This document shows positions 7,938 through 15,547 of a stretch of DNA of 24,308 nucleotides, in pieces. Under the pieces are notes generated by a model. The model saw only the letters and a list, made by a program, of their open reading frames with translations. It was not told the origin of the DNA and searched no databases. How positions within the stretch are numbered: the first letter of the stretch is position 1; each line of letters opens with the position of its first letter. The stretch is from a virus. The DNA lies in IMG/VR virus record IMGVR_UViG_3300013126_000236, positions 1 through 24,308 of that record; one strand, 5' to 3'. The translations under genes were made by a program, and so were the position numbers.

Positions 7938-7942
7938 TTATT

Positions 7943-8443
7943 ATGGCAGGATATACCGGTTCTCATAATCCTTTATTAGTAAATTATTTTCAATTTTCAT
8001 TAGACCGATCTCCAGGTCTGGTTTATTTTTGCCAAACTGTAAATCTGCCTGGAATAGTATTTGGCACAGCAGAACAACCTACAACCATGGGTCATCCTGT
8101 TGTTATACCTACAGGAGCATTTCGGTTTAAAGATTTAGAACTAACGTTTCGTGTGGATGAGAATTTAAAAAATTGGACAGAAATATACGACTGGATACGA
8201 ACTTCTGGAAATTATGTTTCAGATGAATCCACATTAAGATACAACAAAAAAACTTCTGGTGCTTCTTTATTAATAACTAATAGTACATACGCACCTAAAA
8301 TACGTGTAGATTTTAAACACGTTTTTCCAAAAATTTTAGGTGATATAAAGTTTGGAGTAAACACACAATATTCAACAGAAGTCCTTTCTACTGTTGTGTT
8401 TGCGCACACAGGATATACCACAACAGTACTTGCAAACGCGTGA
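7943..8443 (+). CDS. Tail-tube-like structural protein, putative tail completion protein
   Basis: A 166-residue beta-rich protein. The pattern CQTVNLPGIVFGT, a Pro/Gly segment, then FKDLELTFRVDENLKNWTEI YDWI is typical of the tail-tube fold shared by gp19 and gp54-type proteins, and the overall layout repeats parts of gp19 in this window (a VNLPG-type strand, then W-x-x-IY). Marine T4-like phages often carry a gene between 23 and uvsY annotated as tail completion protein gp3 (T4 gp3 is 176 residues); size and place agree, but residue identity to T4 gp3 was not recognised. A role at a tail end or in the baseplate is inferred. No Shine-Dalgarno sequence precedes the ATG. Confidence 0.55.
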   Translation: MAGYTGSHNPLLVNYFQFSLDRSPGLVYFCQTVNLPGIVFGTAEQPTTMGHPVVIPTGAFRFKDLELTFRVDENLKNWTEIYDWIRTSGNYVSDESTLRYNKKTSGASLLITNSTYAPKIRVDFKHVFPKILGDIKFGVNTQYSTEVLSTVVFAHTGYTTTVLANA

Positions 8444-8457
8444 TTTTAGTGTATAAT
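8430..8457 (+). promoter_or_regulatory. Sigma-70-type promoter for uvsY
   Basis: TTGCAA (8430-8435, four of six matches to the -35 consensus), a 16-base spacer, and a perfect -10 box TATAAT (8452-8457). Start would be expected about 7 bases downstream, at or next to the uvsY ATG (8463). It does not match the late octamer, so it may serve early or middle expression of the recombination genes. Confidence 0.6.
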
Positions 8458-8462
8458 ATATT

Positions 8463-8897
8463 ATGAATTTAGATGAATTAAAAACAATGATTAAAAAAGA
8501 TCTAGAAATAGATCAGACAGCCTTGGACACTGAATCGTCCAGAACTCCCCAAATTCATAACAAATATCTGGTAATGTTTATGGATGAACGGTTAAAATTA
8601 AACCGTTTAGAAAATGAACTAGCAGTTCTTCGTCGTAATAAATGGTTATATTACACAGGCCGAATGAGCAAAGAAGAATTAGATCTTTTAGGCTGGGAGC
8701 CATTTGAATTAAATATTCTTAAAAACGAAGCAGATCAGATGATTGAATCAGATTCAGAATATATTAAAGCGCACGAAAAAATTCAATTTCAATCAGAAAA
8801 AGTAAAGTACTTGGAAGATGTTATCAAAATTGTAAATAATCGCCAATGGCAGATTCGTTCTATTATAGACTGGCTTAAATTCACTCAAGGAGTTTAA
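8463..8897 (+). CDS. uvsY: Recombination mediator UvsY
   Basis: Loads the UvsX recombinase onto single-stranded DNA covered by gp32, an essential step in phage recombination-dependent replication. Length (144) is close to T4 UvsY (137) and the pattern matches: N-terminal LDELKTMIKKDLEIDQTALD, a central HNKYLVMFMDERLKLNRLE helix, NKWLYYTGRMSKEELD corresponding to the T4 RLDYYSGR segment, and a C-terminal VIKIVNNRQWQIRSIIDW helix. No Shine-Dalgarno sequence is visible before the ATG. The stop overlaps the uvsW start by one base. UvsX itself is not in the window. Confidence 0.9.
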   Translation: MNLDELKTMIKKDLEIDQTALDTESSRTPQIHNKYLVMFMDERLKLNRLENELAVLRRNKWLYYTGRMSKEELDLLGWEPFELNILKNEADQMIESDSEYIKAHEKIQFQSEKVKYLEDVIKIVNNRQWQIRSIIDWLKFTQGV

Positions 8898-10426
8898 TGG
8901 TAGACATAAAGATCACACAGCCAGATTCTGTTGTTCTAAAAATAGAGTGTGATCGCTCTTTAGCAAAAGAGCTGAACGGATATTTTACATTTACTGTTCC
9001 TAATTTTCAATATACTCCTGCATTTAAAAAACGATTATGGGATGGTAAAATACGTTTATTCAATCTGTTTAATCAAACAGTATATGCAGGTCTGCTAGAC
9101 CGAGTAATTAAATTTGCTAAAGATCGGGGGTATACATGGGAACATGTTCCTGCCGTTTATTCTGTTCCTGATCCAGAAACCGTTAAAAGCTTTATACAAT
9201 CAATTCCGCTGTCTGCAGGAGGCAAGCCGGTTCAACCCTACGATTATCAGGTAGAAGCTGTACAACACGCCCTGAAGCATTCTAGAGCCCTTCTGGTGTC
9301 TCCTACAGGCTCTGGTAAGTCGCTAATGATATACTTGCTGTGCCGATGGATGTTAGATCAGCATCCCACAGGCAAACTTCTTATTATTGTTCCTACAACC
9401 AGTTTAGTGGCTCAGATGTTGGCAGATTTTCGAGATTATGCCAAACAAGACACCTGGAAAGCAGACAGAAATATTCATACTGTGATGTCTGGAAAAGATA
9501 AAACATCCACCAAACGTATAATAATTTCTACATGGCAGAGTATTTACAATCAGCCGTATGAATACTTTGATGATTTTATTGGTGTGTTTGGTGATGAATG
9601 TCATTTATTTAAAGCTAAATCTTTAACTTCCATCATGAGTAAAACTAAAAAAACCGTGTACAGGATAGGAACAACAGGAACTTTAGATGGTGCTTTAACT
9701 CACAAATTGGTGATTGAAGGATTGTTTGGGCCTACGTATCACACCACAACCACAAAAACACTTATAGATAAAGATCTGTTGTCTCAAATTTCAATAGATT
9801 GCTTGCAATTACAGTATGCTCCAGAAGATGTCCAGATCACCAAACGAATGTCGTACGTAGACGAAATACGTTGGATTGTAAGTAATACTGACAGGAACGC
9901 GTTTATTAAAAATTTGTGCGGTAAACTGTCTGGTAATACTTTAGTTCTTTTTAATTTTGTAGAACTGCAAGGAAAGCCATTATATGAATTATTACAAAAT
10001 TATCTCCAAAAACCTGTTTATTTTATTCATGGAGAAACAGAAGTAGATGCTAGAGAACAGATACGTAAAGCTGTAGATAAATCAGAAAATTCTGTGCTAC
10101 TTGCTTCTTACGGAACCTGTAGTACTGGTATAAATATAAAAAACATTCATAATATTATTTTTGCTTCACCTTCCAAATCTGTGGTTCGTGTTTTGCAATC
10201 TATAGGTCGTGGTTTAAGAAAAAGTGATACCAAACAGCACATGAAACTGTTTGATCTTGCTGATGATCTGCGATACAAAAGTTATACCAATCACGGTATG
10301 CGTCATCTAGACGAACGTTTAAAAATATATACTAATGAGAGATTCCCATATAAGATTTTCTCTATTCAGTTACCAAAGGAGTCCAATGAAAAAATTATAC
10401 AAGATAATAAAAATGAAATCGGGTGA
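8897..10426 (+). CDS. uvsW: Recombination DNA/RNA helicase UvsW
   Basis: Superfamily 2 helicase that unwinds branched DNA and R-loops and, in T4, shuts off origin replication in favour of recombination-primed replication. Length 509 fits T4 UvsW (503). After a small N-terminal DNA-binding region with YTPAFKKRLWDGKIRLF (about 39-55), the helicase core has the Q-like motif YDYQVEAVQHAL, Walker A SPTGSGKS (135-142), the DECH box (233-236), a GTTGTLDG motif III-like segment (258-265), and motif VI QSIGRGLRKS (about 433-442). GGAG precedes the ATG. The final 41 bases overlap the next gene. Confidence 0.95.
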   Translation: MVDIKITQPDSVVLKIECDRSLAKELNGYFTFTVPNFQYTPAFKKRLWDGKIRLFNLFNQTVYAGLLDRVIKFAKDRGYTWEHVPAVYSVPDPETVKSFIQSIPLSAGGKPVQPYDYQVEAVQHALKHSRALLVSPTGSGKSLMIYLLCRWMLDQHPTGKLLIIVPTTSLVAQMLADFRDYAKQDTWKADRNIHTVMSGKDKTSTKRIIISTWQSIYNQPYEYFDDFIGVFGDECHLFKAKSLTSIMSKTKKTVYRIGTTGTLDGALTHKLVIEGLFGPTYHTTTTKTLIDKDLLSQISIDCLQLQYAPEDVQITKRMSYVDEIRWIVSNTDRNAFIKNLCGKLSGNTLVLFNFVELQGKPLYELLQNYLQKPVYFIHGETEVDAREQIRKAVDKSENSVLLASYGTCSTGINIKNIHNIIFASPSKSVVRVLQSIGRGLRKSDTKQHMKLFDLADDLRYKSYTNHGMRHLDERLKIYTNERFPYKIFSIQLPKESNEKIIQDNKNEIG

Positions 10427-11078
10427 AGAACTGATTGCTGCAGTGTCTAGAACCAAAGACGGTAACTACAAACTTACTAGACCTATGGTATTTAAAAGCA
10501 TGGTAACTCCTGACATGTTTGGTGGAATGAAAGAATTGTTTATGTTAAAAAACTGGTTGATTTTATCTACTGATAAACAAACAACAATAAACAAAGATTC
10601 TGTAAATACTTTATTAGAACCTACTGTTGATGTAGTGATGTTATACGAAGCAGAAATGAAAAAAGAAGACAGATCTACCTACAAAACTCGTCAAGTTCCA
10701 CCCGCTATTCCGAGCATTACACCCAAGGCTAAACAACCAGAATCAACAATCGATGATATGCAATTTTTTGAGAAAATGATTCAAGATCTCATGAATATCC
10801 CAGAAGAAGAATCTAACTTAAAAGAACTTGCAAAACCCAGAAAAGATGATAAAATGGTGTTTATGAACCTTGTTTTTTCACCTGAAGTACTTGTAGAACT
10901 TCTTCGATCAGGTCTGTTGAATCGAAAAGAAATGGGTGAGATAATAAATGAAATTACCAACACTAATGGTGAGGGTATGCATCCAAACAAGTATACTGGT
11001 AATAAAAAAGATAAAAAGAATTTAGGCAATGACTGGACAGATTGGAATCCAGACCCTTCTTCTAACGATTACAAATAA
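10386..11078 (+). CDS. Sm-like (LSm) domain protein
   Basis: I place the start at the ATG at 10386, preceded by AAGGAG at 10376-10381; a longer open frame from 10335 would add 17 residues lying entirely inside uvsW without a ribosome site. The resulting 230-residue protein begins with LYKIIKMKSGEELIAAVSR and KLTRPMVF, a good fit to the Sm1 motif of Sm/Hfq-type RNA-binding domains, followed by an Sm2-like strand (VDVVMLYEAEM). A linker rich in Pro and Lys leads to a C-terminal domain with FMNLVFSPEVLVELLRSGLL (about 159-178) and a polar, Asn/Lys-rich tail. Similar proteins next to uvsW occur in marine T4-like phages. RNA binding is inferred, not shown. Confidence 0.6.
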   Translation: MKKLYKIIKMKSGEELIAAVSRTKDGNYKLTRPMVFKSMVTPDMFGGMKELFMLKNWLILSTDKQTTINKDSVNTLLEPTVDVVMLYEAEMKKEDRSTYKTRQVPPAIPSITPKAKQPESTIDDMQFFEKMIQDLMNIPEEESNLKELAKPRKDDKMVFMNLVFSPEVLVELLRSGLLNRKEMGEIINEITNTNGEGMHPNKYTGNKKDKKNLGNDWTDWNPDPSSNDYK

Positions 11079-11130
11079 CCTAATATTCTTTATTAACTCA
11101 GACAAAATATTATAGCAGGAATTTTATATC

Positions 11131-11712
11131 ATGTCAAGTGGAAAATCTAAAAAAGTTAAGAAAAAACAAACAACCGAAGAAATAATAGAAAAACAATTAA
11201 ATCAAGATCATTACGTTGATAATAAAAAGTTTTTAGACGAAATGATTAAATGGAAAAAAGAAATACGCGAATCAGAAGATAGTGGCGATGACCGGCCTCC
11301 AGTTTCAGATTATATTGGAGGTTGTTTTTTAAAAATAGCAGAACGATTATGTTCTAAATCCAATTTTATGAATTATCCGTATAAGGATGAAATGATTGGA
11401 GATGGAATTGAAAATTGTTTGATGTATGCTCATAATTTTAATCCACGAAAATCAAAAAATCCATTTTCTTACTTTACACAAATAATCTATTATGCATTTC
11501 TTCGTCGTATAGAAAGAGAAAAGAAACAAGCATATATAAAATTTAAGTTGACAGAGAACATGGATGATGGTACACTACACAAGTGGTTTAAAGAAAATTA
11601 TTTCGATAAATCAAATGAACGTGAAGCTCTAACCGAACATTTTAGTATTTCTGAGCGTGATATTGAAAAGTATGAACCAAAGAAACGTAAAAAGCGCCGT
11701 AAGAAAATATGA
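11131..11712 (+). CDS. gp55: Late-transcription sigma factor (gp55-like)
   Basis: Directs host RNA polymerase to late TATAAATA promoters. Sequence and length (193 versus 185) match T4 gp55: VDNKKFLDEMIKWKKEI (about 27-43, T4 has VNNKELLQAIIDWKTEL), YKDEMIGDGIENCLMYAHNF (about 86-105), NPFSYFTQIIYYAFLRRIER (about 111-130), and KKQAYIKF. This is the sigma region 2-like core. The C terminus differs: T4 ends in an acidic-hydrophobic clamp-binding peptide, while this protein ends in YEPKKRKKRRKKI. CAGGA precedes the start by a suitable distance. The gp47 gene overlaps its stop by four bases. Confidence 0.92.
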   Translation: MSSGKSKKVKKKQTTEEIIEKQLNQDHYVDNKKFLDEMIKWKKEIRESEDSGDDRPPVSDYIGGCFLKIAERLCSKSNFMNYPYKDEMIGDGIENCLMYAHNFNPRKSKNPFSYFTQIIYYAFLRRIEREKKQAYIKFKLTENMDDGTLHKWFKENYFDKSNEREALTEHFSISERDIEKYEPKKRKKRRKKI

Positions 11713-12746
11713 AAATTGCAATAATCAGTGATACGCATTTCGGAGCTCGTGGAGACTCTCCGATTTTCCTCAATCACTTTCTTAAATTTTTTGAAGAACA
11801 GTTCTTTCCTTATCTGAAAGAACATGGAATCACCAAAGTGATTCATATGGGCGATTTGTTTGATCGCCGCAAGTTTGTTAATTTTAACACACTACATCAT
11901 GTTAAGAAGCGATTTATTAAATGGTTTGATGAGAATGGCGTAGAATTACATTGTATTTTAGGAAATCATGATGTGTTTTACAAGAACACAAATCGTTTAA
12001 ATTCCCCCAAAGAAGTTCTTGGTGATTGTCACGATACATTTCATCTATACGAAGACACACAAGAAGTATACTTTAATGGGGCAACCATTCTTATGGTTCC
12101 TTGGATCAACGAAGAAAATCATGATCGATTTATGCAAAATATCGCAGACACTAAAGCCACTATTCTAGTCGGCCATTTAGAGTTGTCTGGATATGAAATA
12201 ATGCCCGGAGTAAACTTTGGTGAAGGTATGAATGACAAATTTTTAGAAAAATTTGATCTGGTACTTACCGGCCACTTTCATAAAAAGAGTTCTAAAGGTA
12301 ATGTGCATTATCTGGGCACGCAGTATCAGATGACCAGTATTGACACCAACGAGACTAAAGGATTTCATATTTTAGACACCGAAACTCGTGAACTTCAGTT
12401 TATTTCAAATCCTCTAAAGATGTTTCATAATATTGAATGGCGAAACGGAACTCTAATTCAAGATTTTGATCCAGCCAGATATAAAGGAACATACGTCAAG
12501 GTAATAGTTTACGAGAAAAAAAGCGAAATTAAATTTGACCAGTTCTTGGATTCGTTGTATGCTGTAGAGCCAGCTAATGTTAGTATTATTGAAGATCTTA
12601 GTGATAAGACTAAGGAAGATGCAGAGTTAGATATTTCTGAAGATACTCTTAGTCTTATCAATCGTGAAATAGACGGTATGGGAGCGGACAATCCTGAAGA
12701 GTTAAAAAACATTGTTCGTGAGATCTACATGGAGAGTTTAGATTGA
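11709..12746 (+). CDS. gp47: Recombination endonuclease subunit (gp47, Mre11/SbcD type)
   Basis: Nuclease subunit of the gp46/gp47 complex, which resects double-strand ends to start recombination and helps degrade host DNA. All calcineurin-like phosphoesterase motifs are present: SDTHFG (Asp8, His10), MGDLFDRR (Asp49), GNHD (85-88), VGHLE (His156), and GHFHKK (188-193). Length 345 versus 339 in T4. The ATG overlaps the gp55 stop by four bases. Directly followed by gp46, as needed for a 1:1 complex; T4 has a small gene between the two, missing here. Confidence 0.96.
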   Translation: MKIAIISDTHFGARGDSPIFLNHFLKFFEEQFFPYLKEHGITKVIHMGDLFDRRKFVNFNTLHHVKKRFIKWFDENGVELHCILGNHDVFYKNTNRLNSPKEVLGDCHDTFHLYEDTQEVYFNGATILMVPWINEENHDRFMQNIADTKATILVGHLELSGYEIMPGVNFGEGMNDKFLEKFDLVLTGHFHKKSSKGNVHYLGTQYQMTSIDTNETKGFHILDTETRELQFISNPLKMFHNIEWRNGTLIQDFDPARYKGTYVKVIVYEKKSEIKFDQFLDSLYAVEPANVSIIEDLSDKTKEDAELDISEDTLSLINREIDGMGADNPEELKNIVREIYMESLD

Positions 12747-14467
12747 TCGTATTCAAGAAAGTTCGTTTTAAAAACTTTGGATCATTCGGTAACACGTTCA
12801 CAGAAATTAATCTGAACGGTAGTACTACCACTCTAGTATGTGGATCTAATGGCAACGGTAAATCGTTTGCGTTTCTAGACTCTATTTCATTTGGTTTATT
12901 CGGAAAACCGTTTCGTAATATGAATATTCCACAACTGGTTAATTCTGTAAATAAGAAGAACTGTATTGTAGAAATAGAATTTACTGTAGGTAAGACTGAA
13001 TACAAAATTGTTCGTGGTCTTGCTCCCAAGATCTTTAAGATCTACAAAGACGATGAACTGCTAAACGAAGACGCTAAAAGCAAAGACTACCAAAATATTT
13101 TAGAAGAACAGATTATTGGTATGAACCATAAAACGTTCTCACAGGTTGTTGTGCTAGGTTCGTCCTCGTTTATTCCGTTCATGCAGTTGACTCCTGCAGA
13201 TCGTCGTCTAGTAATCGAAAATATTTTAGATATTGGTATCTTCTCGGAGATGAATGGTGTACTTAAGACCAAGATGGGTGTGGCTAAAGGCAATCTACAA
13301 ACTGTAGATTCGGAACTAGTTTTAGTAAATGAAAAGATTAGTGCAACCAAAGAGGTGTTAGAATCGTACCAAAAAAATACTGCGGATCGTGTAAGCGACC
13401 GTAAGCGCACTTTGGAAGAGAACACCCAAACAATTAAGGCATTATCTAAAGAACTAAAAGCATTCCAGAAATCTATGAAGGATCTGGAAACCCAACTAGA
13501 ACCGGGAGATCAAATTAATGCGGAACTCAAGAAGCAACAGATTGTTCTCTTCAAACTAGAAAATGCCCTTGAAGGCATACAGGAAGATATCCAGTTCTTT
13601 GAAAAGAACCACAGTTGTCCTACCTGCAAGCAAACCATCAGTAAAGAACACAAAGAGACAGTCATTGCGGAGAAGTCCGAGAAAGCCCAAGAGCAGCATC
13701 GCTCGTTGGACCGCATAAAAGAAGCTATCAGTATGTCCAAGAACAATCTGAACAAGATTACGTCTGTTCAGAACAAGTACAATGATTTGGTGATCAAGGC
13801 ATCAGCCAAAGAACAAACTATAGAGTCTTTAATTAAATTGAACGAGCGATTAGATCAAGAAGTGATTGCGGTTACAGAGACCGCAGATACACAGGCTAAA
13901 ATTCAAGATAGCCAAGATCGCCTGTCAGAACTGTTAGCCAAACACCAGAAGCATCTGGAAAAAAAACAAAAAACTCTTGACACTCTTCGATCTTATGATA
14001 AACTGGTATCCTTGTTCAAAGACAGCGGAATCAAAGCAAAGATTGTAAAATACTATATTCCTCTGATCAACAAGTACGTAAACAAGTACTTGAACAGCAT
14101 GGACTTCTACGCAAACTTTCATCTAGACGAGGAGTTTAATGAAGTTATTAAGAGCCGCCATCGTGACGAGTTCTGTTACGAGTCGTTTAGCGAAGGCGAG
14201 AAAATGAGAATCGATCTGGCACTGCTTCTGACATGGCGAGAGATCGCAAAGTTGAAGAACAGTGTCAATACTAATCTGCTTATTCTGGATGAAGTTTTTG
14301 ATTCCAGTTTGGACAGTGGTGGAGTGGATGAACTGATGAAACTCCTGTCTAGTTTTGGAGTACGAACAAACGTGTTCGTGATCAGCCATAAGACTGATCA
14401 ACTACTAGACCGATTTAACAACGTGATTCAACTAGAAAAGAAAAAGAACTTTAGCCGACTTGTATGA
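12743..14467 (+). CDS. gp46: Recombination endonuclease ATPase subunit (gp46, Rad50/SbcC type)
   Basis: SMC-like ATPase partner of gp47. Walker A GSNGNGKS is at 34-41, a coiled coil runs from about 160 to 420 and is interrupted by the zinc hook CPTC (Cys292, Cys295), the ABC signature SFSEGEKMRIDLAL lies near 480-494, Walker B LLILDEVFD near 512-520, and the switch motif VISHK near 545. Conserved FGLFGKPFRNMNIPQLVNS follows Walker A, as in T4 gp46 (560 residues, here 574). The start is a TTG whose last two bases form the gp47 stop TGA; the first in-frame ATG (Met58) is after Walker A, so TTG is the only sensible start. Confidence 0.95.
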   Translation: MIVFKKVRFKNFGSFGNTFTEINLNGSTTTLVCGSNGNGKSFAFLDSISFGLFGKPFRNMNIPQLVNSVNKKNCIVEIEFTVGKTEYKIVRGLAPKIFKIYKDDELLNEDAKSKDYQNILEEQIIGMNHKTFSQVVVLGSSSFIPFMQLTPADRRLVIENILDIGIFSEMNGVLKTKMGVAKGNLQTVDSELVLVNEKISATKEVLESYQKNTADRVSDRKRTLEENTQTIKALSKELKAFQKSMKDLETQLEPGDQINAELKKQQIVLFKLENALEGIQEDIQFFEKNHSCPTCKQTISKEHKETVIAEKSEKAQEQHRSLDRIKEAISMSKNNLNKITSVQNKYNDLVIKASAKEQTIESLIKLNERLDQEVIAVTETADTQAKIQDSQDRLSELLAKHQKHLEKKQKTLDTLRSYDKLVSLFKDSGIKAKIVKYYIPLINKYVNKYLNSMDFYANFHLDEEFNEVIKSRHRDEFCYESFSEGEKMRIDLALLLTWREIAKLKNSVNTNLLILDEVFDSSLDSGGVDELMKLLSSFGVRTNVFVISHKTDQLLDRFNNVIQLEKKKNFSRLV

Positions 14468-15204
14468 AAAAGAAAAAGAAAAAAGTGTCACGCCGTATTG
14501 GTCGTGGTGATTCTGTAGACTCTCTAATCATGGGCAGTGAGCCTGTGTGGAAGGATGCAGATAAACTAACACCAGAAGAACTGAATACCAAGATTCTAAA
14601 AGCAATCAACTGGTACAGTTATTCATGCGATAATAACATGTGCAAGCCATGGGTTATTGATTGGATGATGAAGAACGGTTATTCTAAGAAAGATATCAAG
14701 GCTGCAGCAGCATGTGACATTAATGCCATGGAGTTTATCTATATTGGCAGTCGCTGTCGTATCATGAATCTTGGTGGTACGCTTCGTCCAGAAACCGTAG
14801 ACATGGTAAAAAAGAATGTGGATCAAATCATTCACCAAGGGCTGACTCGTCCAGCCAAAATTGAAGATCCTAACAAGGAGAAAGTGAATGTCCAAGAACG
14901 TATTGCCAAGAAAAGTATTGAATACATGGCGGTTATTGAAGGGCGTGTCGATCAACTTTACGGTTTGGCTGTTAAGGATCAATTAAAGAATACGGATCAC
15001 GAAGAATGGTTGCGTGGTGAAGGTATAAAACCTGTACACTTTAAGAAGTTAGTTAAGGTACTAGAACCTCACATCAAAGAACTAAAAACTGCATATAAAG
15101 GTCAAGATCTGGACCTAAAACAAGGATTTGATTTTCTCGGTAAGCGTAAGATCAAACAAATGATAACTACTTTAGAGGAATTTAAAGACATTTTAAATGG
15201 CTAA
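14464..15204 (+). CDS. Unassigned 246-residue protein between gp46 and the RNase H gene
   Basis: I cannot assign a function. The N terminus is strongly basic (MKKKKKKVSRRIGRG), suggesting nucleic acid contact. A helical region with INWYSYSCDNNMCKPWVIDW (about 49-68) and MMKNGYSKKDIKAAAACD (about 69-86) follows, then a segment rich in Lys and Glu, and a C-terminal GFDFLGKRKIKQMITTLEEF. Isolated cysteines do not form a clear zinc site. It is coupled to gp46 by an ATGA overlap and overlaps the following gene by eight bases, so it is part of the replication-recombination operon. Codon use is like gp46. A replication accessory role is a guess from context. Confidence 0.75.
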   Translation: MKKKKKKVSRRIGRGDSVDSLIMGSEPVWKDADKLTPEELNTKILKAINWYSYSCDNNMCKPWVIDWMMKNGYSKKDIKAAAACDINAMEFIYIGSRCRIMNLGGTLRPETVDMVKKNVDQIIHQGLTRPAKIEDPNKEKVNVQERIAKKSIEYMAVIEGRVDQLYGLAVKDQLKNTDHEEWLRGEGIKPVHFKKLVKVLEPHIKELKTAYKGQDLDLKQGFDFLGKRKIKQMITTLEEFKDILNG

Positions 15205-15517
15205 TTACGGAACAATTTTTAAAGTAGTAGACGCTACCGGAAAGTGCATACAATACTCGAAAGGAGATATTGTATATAAAAATGGAGAGGCATATATTGC
15301 AAGTCGTGATCCGGATATTTGCAAATCTCCTGAGCATAAAAATTCTGGTTGGGAGCCTCTTCAAAACGAAAGAAACGGAACAGCTGTTACATTTTTTAAT
15401 TCCACGACGCCTCCTGCACGAATAATTCAAGGGGATGAGTGGTTTAATCCAGATACGGGAAAATTATACAAATATATTAAAGACAATGATTCTGAACAAT
15501 GGGTACAAATCTTTTGA
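15197..15517 (+). CDS. Small protein with carbohydrate-binding-like and tail-fibre-like motifs
   Basis: A 106-residue protein in two parts. The first half (YSKGDIVYKNGEAYIAS to SGWEPL, about 20-53) resembles the short chitin-binding type 5/12 modules, with the pattern Y-x-x-GD-x-V-x-x-x-G-x-x-Y and a Trp. The second half has GDEWFNPDTGKLYKYIKDND then SEQWVQIF (about 78-106), a motif very common in phage tail fibre and neck proteins (GD-x-WF-x-x-x-TG-x-LY). Its place inside the replication operon is unexpected for a virion protein. No signal peptide or membrane segment. Starts eight bases inside the previous gene. Confidence 0.65.
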   Translation: MANYGTIFKVVDATGKCIQYSKGDIVYKNGEAYIASRDPDICKSPEHKNSGWEPLQNERNGTAVTFFNSTTPPARIIQGDEWFNPDTGKLYKYIKDNDSEQWVQIF

Positions 15518-15541
15518 CTTTTAGTTTTTATGTGGTATATT
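15514..15541 (+). promoter_or_regulatory. Sigma-70-type promoter for the RNase H gene
   Basis: TTGACT (15514-15519, five of six matches), a 16-base spacer, and TATATT (15536-15541). The ATG at 15548 starts six bases after the -10 box, so the transcript would begin at or next to the start codon. Spacing is nearly the same as at uvsY, which argues against chance. Confidence 0.55.
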
Positions 15542-15547
15542 TAAATC

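Noticed and set aside
10335-10385. Longer start for the Sm-like gene, adding 17 residues
   Set aside because: The added codons lie in uvsW, have no ribosome site, and the added residues look unlike a domain start; AAGGAG fits the ATG at 10386.
12658-13029. Minus-strand open frames of 60-120 residues across gp46, gp47, gp45 and other genes
   Set aside because: All are antisense to well-recognised genes, lack ribosome sites, and their sequences show no family features.
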